Origin: Halococcus agarilyticus
GTDB taxonomy: Archaea > Halobacteriota > Halobacteria > Halobacteriales > Halococcaceae
Reading direction: 5' to 3'
DNA length: 64,000 nucleotides
NCBI RefSeq assembly: GCF_000334895.1
Contig: NZ_BAFM01000010.1
Location: 1 to 64,000, forward strand
Both the position numbers and the translations under genes were made by a program. The notes under the pieces were generated by a model. It searched no databases. It saw nothing but the letters and a program-made list of their open reading frames with translations, and was not told the DNA's origin. This document shows positions 57,921-64,000 of this stretch, piece by piece; within the stretch, counting starts at the first letter, position 1, and each line of letters opens with the position of its first letter.

Positions 57921-58652
57921 TTATCCGTCTCGAATTCGAAGCGTACCGATCGCACCGTCATCGGTGACGGTAACGAAGAATTCCTTCGAACCGCTGGCGT
58001 CCGCGAGAGCCAGTTGAATCACGTCCCGCTTTTTACACATGGCTTCGATACCTTCGAACGAGTCGATATGTGTGGTCCATCCCGACTCGATGTCGGCCAC
58101 CGTTACCTGCTCTTTGAGTTCCGCAGTGAGCATCTCGTACACCGTCTGGAACTCCCCCTGGTCGAGCAAGTCGACGACGTCCGTGACGATGTCGTGTTCT
58201 CGCTCCGTGAGTTCCTGCTTTCGGTTGCGGAGTCTGCCGGTGATAGACGACACTTTGGATTTGCCCAGTAGCCCTACGTCACCGAGGGAGTCCAGCAAGC
58301 CCACGTCCTTGTCTTTAAAAATATACAGCCCCTTCGGATCCGCGTTGTCTGTGTAGAATATCTGAATTTTGAACGGCTCGTCGCCGAAATTTCCGTACGC
58401 CTCGACGGCCCGCTCTGACGAGTCCATATCGGTTTCGTCCGATAAGTCCGGGTCGACGACGATTTCGTCCACGCCTGCGAAGTGGCCGTGTACGTCTTCG
58501 GTCTTTTGCCATGCCGATGTAATCTGAGTCGCCGCCGCCTGGCCGAAACTTGTGATACTGTCGCGCGTTCCGGTGTCCAGAGACCCGATAATGTCCCTGG
58601 ATTTCTTCTCCAGCAGTTCACCTGGTAACTCGTTCTCATTGTTTTCTGTCAT
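57921..58652 (-). CDS. DUF3887-like protein (operon gene 4)
   Basis: A 243-residue soluble acidic protein. The C-terminal 110 residues (VVDLLDQGEFQTVYEMLTAEL, VTVADIESGW, then FFVTVTDDGAIGTLRI) match the DUF3887 pattern of a cystatin/NTF2-like fold. The N-terminal half has a distinct alpha/beta region with FKIQIFYTDNADPKGLYIF. Its start lies 17 bases inside the upstream membrane gene, so the two are coupled. It may bind the precursor or product; this is inferred. Confidence 0.7.
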   Translation of the reverse strand: MTENNENELPGELLEKKSRDIIGSLDTGTRDSITSFGQAAATQITSAWQKTEDVHGHFAGVDEIVVDPDLSDETDMDSSERAVEAYGNFGDEPFKIQIFYTDNADPKGLYIFKDKDVGLLDSLGDVGLLGKSKVSSITGRLRNRKQELTEREHDIVTDVVDLLDQGEFQTVYEMLTAELKEQVTVADIESGWTTHIDSFEGIEAMCKKRDVIQLALADASGSKEFFVTVTDDGAIGTLRIRDG

Positions 58653-59346
58653 TAATATACCTCTTATTAAATACAGATTTAAATTTTATTGTTATAAATA
58701 TGGCCAAGAGCAAGACGAGCGGCCCACAGACGATTTTCGCCGCCCGTTTCGTAGATACATCCCAGGCGGCCGACCCCATCTTGATCCAGTTTACACCCGT
58801 CCAGACCACCGCTATGGGATAGAGGATATTCGTGAATCGCACGACGGTAAAGGACTGGATTATCGAGGAGCGCGCCTGAACGAGTTCTACGGACTCAGGG
58901 GCCGAGATCTGCGTGATAGCGAACAGCGTCGCGGCCGTCCCGAGGAGTGAACTGAGGACGTACGGTATCATCCCGACACCCGTCAACCAGACGGTCGCTC
59001 TCAAATCGACATCGATGAAGCTCAACGTCGCGATCACGTAGAACGCGACAGCCGTCCCGATCCAGACTGCAAGCGGTAACAGGACGGCAGTCACAGCCGA
59101 GATGAGATAGATATTCGTCGTCGAGCCGGGAAGGACGGGCGCTACCCACCTGACACTCGCTATCGCACTGACGAGGTTCGATACAGCAGCCAGTAGGACG
59201 ATCGCCGCTGGCGTCCGAAGTTGATCCAGTTCCTGCCGGTCGACGATCTCTCGCAGATCGAACAGAAGATCGAGAACCAGGGGGACTGGGTTTTTATACT
59301 GTTTATTTGTCATTGTTGCGGTGTTCTTGCGGTTGTGGCCGAACAT
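58636..59346 (-). CDS. Yip1-like membrane protein (operon gene 3)
   Basis: A 236-residue protein with five membrane helices and the Yip1-like pattern WIGTAVAFYVIATLSF followed by VGMIPYVLSSLLGT. ATG 59346 gives a 22-nt gap after the radical SAM gene; ATG 59313 (MTNKQYKNP) is an alternative. The base composition is lower in GC than core genes. In the peptide operon it may help membrane insertion, export or immunity, but nothing in the sequence decides this. Confidence 0.75.
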   Translation of the reverse strand: MFGHNRKNTATMTNKQYKNPVPLVLDLLFDLREIVDRQELDQLRTPAAIVLLAAVSNLVSAIASVRWVAPVLPGSTTNIYLISAVTAVLLPLAVWIGTAVAFYVIATLSFIDVDLRATVWLTGVGMIPYVLSSLLGTAATLFAITQISAPESVELVQARSSIIQSFTVVRFTNILYPIAVVWTGVNWIKMGSAAWDVSTKRAAKIVCGPLVLLLAIFITIKFKSVFNKRYINDRKQ

Positions 59347-59368
59347 TGGGTGGTAGTCGACTCCGTGG

Positions 59369-60448
59369 TCAGGTTCTGACTTTGTCGTCGGTCCCAGTCA
59401 CATCGATGTCATCGAGCTTTCGCATGATTTCGTCTTTGTTCTCGGCGAGCCGGGCGACGTTCTTTTCGGTACGATCGCTGAGGAACACGTCGCTTTTGAT
59501 GAGTTCCGTCCGATTTTCGCGGACGTATTCGAGAAACTCGTCTCGGTAGTCACCCAGCAGATCGTGACAGGCGTGGCAGATGCCGGTGTACTCGACTGCC
59601 GGGTCGACGCCCATGCGATCGAGGAGCCGTTTCGGTCCGACCTCGTGTATGAGCCAGTAGACGAGATTGTCCTGCGAGTTCTGGATGATATTGACCAGCG
59701 AGTCCTCTTTCAGGTTCCCCATCGTGAGGTCGGGGCGATAGAACTGGGCGTGACCACAGCAGACTTTGACCGACCCGTCCGGGTGAATCGAAAAGGTGCT
59801 AACGACGTCGCGACACCCGACGTCGACGTCTTTGACTGCGGAGTACCTGCTGGGGTCCAGCTGGATGCCCGAACCCATCGGCGCGGCCGCGTCTTGGAGG
59901 GTGTGTAGCTTTCCGATTTCACCGACCGGGCGACCGACCCGTTCTTCGATGGCTGCTTCCATCCGCTCTAGGTCGTACTCGGGCTCCTCGCTACCGATGA
60001 TACAGGCCAGCGCAACAGCGCTGAGTTCATCGTACTCCAGGGACGCCTCGATCATGTTCACGATGTTCTCGAAGTCCATGTACTCCGTGTGGAAATCGTC
60101 GTAGCTGGTGTTGATCTCGTCGAGGCCTGCGTCAACGAGGTCCTGGAGCATATCGTGGGTGTTATCCATATCGTGCGCCCACCAGGCGTTCGTGACGATT
60201 CGGGTGTTGAGACCCGCTTCGGAACATCGTTCGATTCCTTCGAGGAGCTTGTCCTTGTGAAGCGTACATTCACCGCCGGTGAAACACACCAGCTGGAGCG
60301 TGTCGAGGGTCTCAAGTTCGTCGAACACGTCCCCCCGCAAGTCGTCCGGCATTTCGAATTTCGTTTCCGGACTGCTCCCCACGCTACAGTGATCACAGGC
60401 GAAGTTACACTGATAGTCGAGAAACACCGAAACTGACGTTGGAATCAT
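59369..60448 (-). CDS. Radical SAM/SPASM peptide-modifying enzyme (operon gene 2)
   Basis: A 359-residue radical SAM protein with the cluster motif CNFACDHC (Cys14, Cys18, Cys21) and the SAM-binding FTGGECTLH. A C-terminal SPASM-like region has Cys ligands in VGCRDVVSTF, VKVCCGHAQF and ICHACHDLLG. Such enzymes form thioether or carbon-carbon links on peptides. No N-terminal RiPP recognition domain is seen, since the cluster motif comes at residue 14. It follows the precursor gene by 65 nt in the same operon. Confidence 0.9.
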   Translation of the reverse strand: MIPTSVSVFLDYQCNFACDHCSVGSSPETKFEMPDDLRGDVFDELETLDTLQLVCFTGGECTLHKDKLLEGIERCSEAGLNTRIVTNAWWAHDMDNTHDMLQDLVDAGLDEINTSYDDFHTEYMDFENIVNMIEASLEYDELSAVALACIIGSEEPEYDLERMEAAIEERVGRPVGEIGKLHTLQDAAAPMGSGIQLDPSRYSAVKDVDVGCRDVVSTFSIHPDGSVKVCCGHAQFYRPDLTMGNLKEDSLVNIIQNSQDNLVYWLIHEVGPKRLLDRMGVDPAVEYTGICHACHDLLGDYRDEFLEYVRENRTELIKSDVFLSDRTEKNVARLAENKDEIMRKLDDIDVTGTDDKVRT

Positions 60449-60513
60449 TACTGTTTTGATGTTGATTGGTATCGTTTGAATTGGATTCAGTTAGTGTGAA
60501 CACCGAGTACCGC

Positions 60514-61047
60514 CTAGTAGTGCCCGGTCGTCACAGTCGTGTTCACAGCGGCTCCCACCGTCGCGGCGACGCCTGCGGCGGCGGCGGCGACCACGACCAC
60601 GACAGCTGCGACACACGCTGCGACTGCGGAACATGCGATGTGGCCATCGACAACCGGCGTCTCGGCGTTGCTGGCTTCCGCCATCGAATCGATCTGGGAG
60701 TCGATCTCGATGAGCGCCTCGACATCGTCCTTGGACAACGTGTACTCGTTTGCCTCTTCGGCGAGCTCCTCAATGGAGACGCTGTCGATATCCTCGACGC
60801 CCTGCATGTTGAGAGCTTCCTCGAACTCCTTCGTGCAGAGGTCGGTATAGGAGTCGAGAACCTCGTCCGAGATGGTCTCCTCAGTCACGAGCTCGGAGAT
60901 CTCCTCTTCGTCGAAGAGTCCACTAAAGTAAACGGAGGAACTCACGATTTCGGCCTTGAACGGGTCTATATCGGTCTTGAATTCCCCGTTGTGTGCGATG
61001 CTCTGCGAGTGATCTACATTTTCGGACCCAGTTACTGCCGTGGGCAT
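60514..61047 (-). CDS. Putative RiPP precursor peptide (operon gene 1)
   Basis: A 177-residue protein with a very acidic N-terminal part (1-130; many Asp/Glu, one Cys at 71) and a sharply different C-terminus. It runs HIACSAVAACVAAVV, then a long run of Val/Ala/Gly, and ends NTTVTTGHY. Cys139 and Cys145 sit at the start of the hydrophobic part. The layout fits a leader plus a membrane-active core of about 40-45 residues. It directly precedes a radical SAM/SPASM gene and ABC genes. The leader is long for a RiPP, so the exact cut site is unknown. Confidence 0.7.
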   Translation of the reverse strand: MPTAVTGSENVDHSQSIAHNGEFKTDIDPFKAEIVSSSVYFSGLFDEEEISELVTEETISDEVLDSYTDLCTKEFEEALNMQGVEDIDSVSIEELAEEANEYTLSKDDVEALIEIDSQIDSMAEASNAETPVVDGHIACSAVAACVAAVVVVVAAAAAGVAATVGAAVNTTVTTGHY

Positions 61048-61066
61048 ATCCAGTTGAATGAAGAGG

Positions 61067-61080
61067 AATAATTAAATAGT
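61067..61080 (-). promoter_or_regulatory. TATA box of the peptide operon
   Basis: Minus-strand actatttaattatt is centred 27 nt before ATG 61047, predicting a leaderless mRNA. The gap 61048-61141 is AT-rich and contains no gene, so this is the main promoter of the seven-gene operon. Confidence 0.65.
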
Positions 61081-61141
61081 TTTCGACCATATCGATAAAT
61101 CGTAACATCGGTCTTACTGGCGAATCATATGATGGTCAACG

Positions 61142-61653
61142 ATGAACAAGCAGTCAGCACAAGTCTTCCTGCCACCGCGTGAGCGATGCTTTGAGTGTCT
61201 CCGTCTCGCCCGGTTCGGCGAGACGGTGACATGTGTCCACTGCGAGAAAGACGCTGTCGTCAAGCGAGGGACGACCAGCAAAGATGCCCAGCAATACTGG
61301 TGTAAGGCGTGCGAGACCTACTTCAACGACCTCACTCACACGCTCTTCGGCCAGCATCGGTTCGCCCTAGAAGAGATGTTCTACATCGTCAAGGAAATGC
61401 GATCTAAGCCGACCACTCAAATCGCTCGGGACCTCGGTCGAGATTACGAGGCTGTCCTCAACTTCGTTCACACAGTCCAGGACGTGGGCGGTGATATCGA
61501 TGAAATCGCCATAGCTTCCTTCGTCAGTGACTGGTGAAGTTCCGAGGTATCTCAAAACGTCACCTCCAGAAATACCCTGGCTTCCTCGAACTGAAGCTCA
61601 ACTCACCGAACGACAGCTTCGAGAATTTGCTGTGGTACGATGTATTGGGATGA
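61142..61653 (+). pseudogene. IS1595-type transposase, internally deleted
   Basis: The N-terminal frame (61142-61537) gives a zinc-ribbon region (CFECLRL, CVHCEKDAVVKRG, YWCKACETYF) and a helix-turn-helix (TTQIARDLGRDYEAV), typical of IS1595-family transposases. It ends at TGA in a different frame from the C-terminal end (61537-61653, GISKRHLQKYPGFLELKLNS...YDVLG). The DDE catalytic middle, about 130-150 codons, is missing. The element is dead and lies immediately upstream of the peptide operon. Confidence 0.8.
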
Positions 61654-61868
61654 GCAATAGTTCGGTGAAACCATTCTAATAATTCGATTCGGCGGCCACG
61701 CCGACCCGGTGGAGGACAGATAGGCAACGCGACGGCCGTCTGCTGATTCACGATGTCCGAGCCCACCACCGATGCACAGAAGGGGAATCGAGAGGATGGA
61801 CCGTTTGCTGACCACTCAAGCCGATCAGGTGCCTCGCTGACGGCCTACGGCGTTCCCGTGGGGGTGCC

Positions 61869-61967
61869 ATAGGGATTAGCAGTGGTGTTCGGGGGTTCGT
61901 TCCAGAAATCGAGCTACCCGAGGGGCCACTCTCGATGGGATCTATGGGAATAACTGCTAATCCCTAT
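61869..61967. mobile_element. 99-bp MITE-like inverted-repeat element
   Basis: Perfect 15-bp inverted ends, ATAGGGATTAGCAGT (61869-61883) and ACTGCTAATCCCTAT (61953-61967), enclose 69 bases without coding features. The right end supplies the stop codon of the gene at 61957-62562. The structure suits a miniature transposon or a long 3' hairpin. The larger gap 61654-61868 holds no clear gene. Confidence 0.55.
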
Positions 61968-62562
61968 AGCCGTGCGTCCCCGTGGTCGGTGTGGTCCCGC
62001 TGAGGGCATCTCGTCCCGTCTGTAGTGTGTGGTCGCAACTCTCCCGTATAGCTTTCCTCTCCGATGCAGGGTAGTCTTCGACAACATCTCTCACGTCGTC
62101 TAGCGTCGTTTTCACATCGCCCTGGATCGCTTCTACCGTGGTTCGAGTATCGTCGGTGAGTTCGAGGTTTGTCAGAAAGCACTCGTAGGTACTGTGTTCC
62201 AGTAACCCTCGCGCGACAACCCCGGCACCGATGCGTTCCGCAGTTTCGTTCCGCGTGCGGAGGTGGTCGTAGACCGCTCCCCCGGAAGAAGGATGGTATT
62301 CGCCCGACAGACAGGACCCGAACCGCTCCAGATGCTGCTGTTTTCTGTCCGCGAGAACAGCGAACAACTCCCGTGCTCGATCGTCGGGTTCGCTGAATGT
62401 CCACTGAGAGTACAGCGACTTCGCACCGTAGAGACCGTTACACGCCAATTCGATGGCTCCTCGCTCGTCGGATGGGGATTCGAGAAGTGCTAATAGCCAC
62501 TGCTCCGAGTGATACAGGTCGAACGCCATCTCGTTAGCGGTCCGAATTTCGGTCAAATCCAC
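61957..62562 (-). CDS. All-helical protein, unknown
   Basis: A 201-residue protein starting at GTG 62562, 25-27 nt after an AT-rich TATA region (62582-62592). It is mostly helical with many Glu/Arg/Leu residues, no signal and no membrane helix. The first half (MAFDLYHSEQWLLALLES, GAIELACNGLYGAKSLYSQW, ELFAVLADRKQQHLERF) suggests a ferritin-like or four-helix bundle. Its stop codon lies in the inverted-repeat end at 61957, so the last residues may have been altered by that element. Not recognised. Confidence 0.65.
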   Translation of the reverse strand: MDLTEIRTANEMAFDLYHSEQWLLALLESPSDERGAIELACNGLYGAKSLYSQWTFSEPDDRARELFAVLADRKQQHLERFGSCLSGEYHPSSGGAVYDHLRTRNETAERIGAGVVARGLLEHSTYECFLTNLELTDDTRTTVEAIQGDVKTTLDDVRDVVEDYPASERKAIRESCDHTLQTGRDALSGTTPTTGTHGYRD

Positions 62563-62581
62563 AAGTAGATAGTATTAACAT

Positions 62582-62592
62582 CATATAATATT
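62582..62592 (-). promoter_or_regulatory. AT-rich promoter of the helical protein gene
   Basis: On the minus strand aatattatatga is centred about 25 nt before GTG 62562, predicting a leaderless mRNA. Confidence 0.5.
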
Positions 62593-62665
62593 ATTTTGGC
62601 GATTTCTATGCTGGATCGAGCGGACACGGCACCACGTCGAAAGTCGCTCGCTCGCATCACTCTCG

Positions 62666-62980
62666 TTACGCGTCACAGCTGTAGAGCCAGTCGACGAGCT
62701 CCATTATCACCGCTTCAAACACAGATGTCGTATCCCCCGTCGCTGGGATAGTGTTCAGATACGCAGGGCTGTAACTCGCCTTGTGAACCCAGTTATGGAT
62801 CGTCGACCGCGCACGAGTAACGCCGAATATTTCGAGAATCGATACGGTATTCGAAAGCGAAAGACCGGCGAGATGCAACTGAATTCCCAGCTTCAGCAAC
62901 AGCCGTGGCGTTGCTTCTCGCTCCACAAACTCTACGTCGATTTCGCCCAAACAACCGCCGAGGCCGGTGGAATTTGGCAT
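62666..62980 (-). pseudogene. IS6-type transposase N-terminal fragment
   Basis: The first about 68 residues match the start of haloarchaeal IS6-family transposases: CLGEIDVEFVEREATPRLLL, then QLHLAGLSLSNTVSILEIFGV and ARSTIHNWVHKA (HTH region). After that, the sequence changes to unrelated residues and stops at 104. The catalytic domain is absent. This marks a broken insertion on the right side of the accessory region. Confidence 0.8.
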
Positions 62981-63039
62981 GAAGCACTGAAATCACTCCG
63001 CGCCCCACGTTTCAGCCGTATCTGAACACTATCGATTAA

Positions 63040-63440
63040 AACCCGTAAGCGAGAACTGTGGTCACGGAGTGAACCTGCCTCGGGGTCAAGCCCCGAGACT
63101 TCCCGCTTCGGCGTCGGAACTTGCACCCTCCGAAGAAGGCACAGTGGTTCCAGACTCCACGGGCGTTCTTCCACGTTGACGAGACGCTTCGCGTCTCGTT
63201 CGCACACCAGAACGCTTCGCGTTCTGGGGACGCTGGAAAGATTCGGAGCGTCCCGCCCCTATCTTTCGGGATGGGCGTTCCGGAACGCGCCACGCCGAAC
63301 GCCGGGGGTTTGTTCAGCCTCCCGTACTTACGTTCTGGCGGGCCATGTGGCCTATCACGTCCGAACAGAGGTTCGGACGAATCATAAAGCTTACGCGATT
63401 CACCCTCGCGGTCAAGCCGCGAGGCATTCTCGCTGTCTTT
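63040..63440. ncRNA. Hairpin-rich non-coding element
   Basis: Two related hairpins bracket the stretch: CTCGGGG-TCAAG-CCCCGAG (63079-63097) and CCTCGCGG-TCAAG-CCGCGAGG (63404-63424), sharing a TCAAG loop. Between them are CGAGACGC-TTC-GCGTCTCG (63180-63198), CCAGAACGC-TTC-GCGTTCTGG (63207-63227) and GTCCGAAC-AGAG-GTTCGGAC (63359-63378). No frame has a coding character. It may be the non-coding end of an IS200/IS605-type element or a structured RNA. The assignment is uncertain. Confidence 0.4.
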
Positions 63441-63535
63441 TCTGTAGAGGTCGCCACAAGAAAAACGCAAATGTTGAAAATCACTCTCCTCGGTGATCGA
63501 TAAGAGGCACTATTGACCGTAATCTCCGATTGCGA

Positions 63536-63925
63536 TTACTGGGCAACCGGCGCGATCGCGTCCTCGACGGCCTGTTTGACTTGGAGCGCGGCGGTCGCGG
63601 CGAGCTGGTGGGCGACTTCGTCGCGATCTTCGTCGGGGATGCCGTCGACGAGCTCCTCGGCGTCGGGCGTGAAGCCCGCGCTCACGGCCGGGCCGACGGG
63701 CGGCTGGACCGCGATCGTTCCTTCGGGACCGTCGGAGCCGGCGACGATCTGTGCGCCGACGACGTACTCGTCGGGGAGGAACTCGCGGGTCCGGGCCGCA
63801 ACCGTATCGAGTCCGGCGCGGAGCTCGCGACGCTCGTCGGCCGAGAGATCGGGGACGTCGGCGTCCGCGCGCTGGCCCGCGCCGATCGCGTCCGGCCGGC
63901 CCGCGTAGGGCGTGTTTCCGTTCAT
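63536..63925 (-). CDS. DUF5811 family protein
   Basis: A 129-residue acidic haloarchaeal protein with the start MNGNTPYAGRPDA and EFLPDEYVVGAQIV. It then has TIAVQPPVGPAVSAGFTP and the C-terminal helix ATAALQVKQAVEDA. These features match DUF5811. The function is unknown. Its normal high-GC, acidic coding marks the return to core chromosome to the right of the mobile-element remnants. Confidence 0.85.
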   Translation of the reverse strand: MNGNTPYAGRPDAIGAGQRADADVPDLSADERRELRAGLDTVAARTREFLPDEYVVGAQIVAGSDGPEGTIAVQPPVGPAVSAGFTPDAEELVDGIPDEDRDEVAHQLAATAALQVKQAVEDAIAPVAQ

Positions 63926-63970
63926 GAGAAGGACAGGAACGGTACGAGCGCCCCAGTCAAAAACCTCCCG

Positions 63971-64000
63971 CTACAGGATCGGCTCGCTCTCGCCGTAGAC
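63971..64000 (-). CDS. 3' end of a gene continuing beyond the window
   Basis: Reading the minus strand from the window edge gives VYGESEPIL and a TAG stop (63971-63973), 45 nt before the DUF5811 start. The short acidic tail is compatible with a coding end, but nine residues are not enough to name the protein. Confidence 0.4.
   Translation of the reverse strand, partial: VYGESEPIL

Noticed and set aside
63036-63470. 144-codon minus-strand frame over the hairpin-rich stretch
   Set aside because: The frame crosses several perfect hairpins and has basic, low-complexity content; structure explains it better than coding.

Overview
The window looks like chromosome of a halophilic archaeon (class Halobacteria). 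The evidence is very high GC and acidic proteins. Archaeal genes are present: thermosome, TiaS, TrmY, Pus10, Nob1, aIF5B, and SecF upstream of SecD. AT-rich boxes repeatedly sit about 27 nt before a start codon, the usual layout for leaderless haloarchaeal mRNAs. A Halococcus-like genus is plausible but cannot be proven from sequence alone.

Region 1 (1-26 kb) is mostly housekeeping. It has the end of a surface protein, a GT87-type glycosyltransferase, pyrE, a lipoprotein gene broken by an in-frame TGA, a TIM-barrel isomerase, divergent tiaS and an HTH regulator, hemL, and an AI-2E-family membrane protein. Next come a tandem duplication of a two-gene module (DUF4177 protein plus membrane protein), trm1, two YihY/BrkB paralogues, divergent glnA and lrp, the thermosome and a nucleoside phosphorylase. 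A small accessory patch (RHH/PIN toxin-antitoxin pair and an AT-rich HEPN-like gene) lies beside tRNA-Pro(CGG). The gaps around hemL and thsA hold members of a dispersed intergenic repeat and stable hairpins with GAA or TTC loops.

Region 2 (26-39 kb) holds trmY and a block for activated sugars and surface glycans. It contains UDP-glucose dehydrogenase, a sugar nucleotidylyltransferase, three SDR enzymes (one closely resembling UDP-sulfoquinovose synthase), glmS, a GlmU-like enzyme and a Wzx-type flippase, interrupted by a TnpB remnant. pus10 follows; its product makes the pseudouridine that TrmY methylates.

Region 3 (39-54 kb) has a VOC protein, rnhB, a large DUF2298 membrane protein, secDF, DUF5812, pgi, a CPBP protease, Nob1 with a PRC-barrel protein, aIF5B and a PiT-type phosphate permease.

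Region 4 (54-64 kb) is accessory and the most interesting. One minus-strand operon (61047 to 56085) encodes a putative precursor peptide with an acidic leader and a hydrophobic two-cysteine C-terminus, a radical SAM/SPASM enzyme, a Yip1-like membrane protein, a DUF3887-like protein, a 42-residue ORF missing from ordinary ORF lists, an ABC ATPase and an ABC permease. A convergent SdpI-family gene is a candidate immunity gene. The layout recalls the Bacillus sporulation-killing-factor operon and suggests an undescribed haloarchaeal RiPP or halocin-like system. Broken IS1595 and IS6 transposase genes, a 99-bp inverted-repeat element and a hairpin-rich non-coding element lie on its right side. The core chromosome resumes with a DUF5811 gene.
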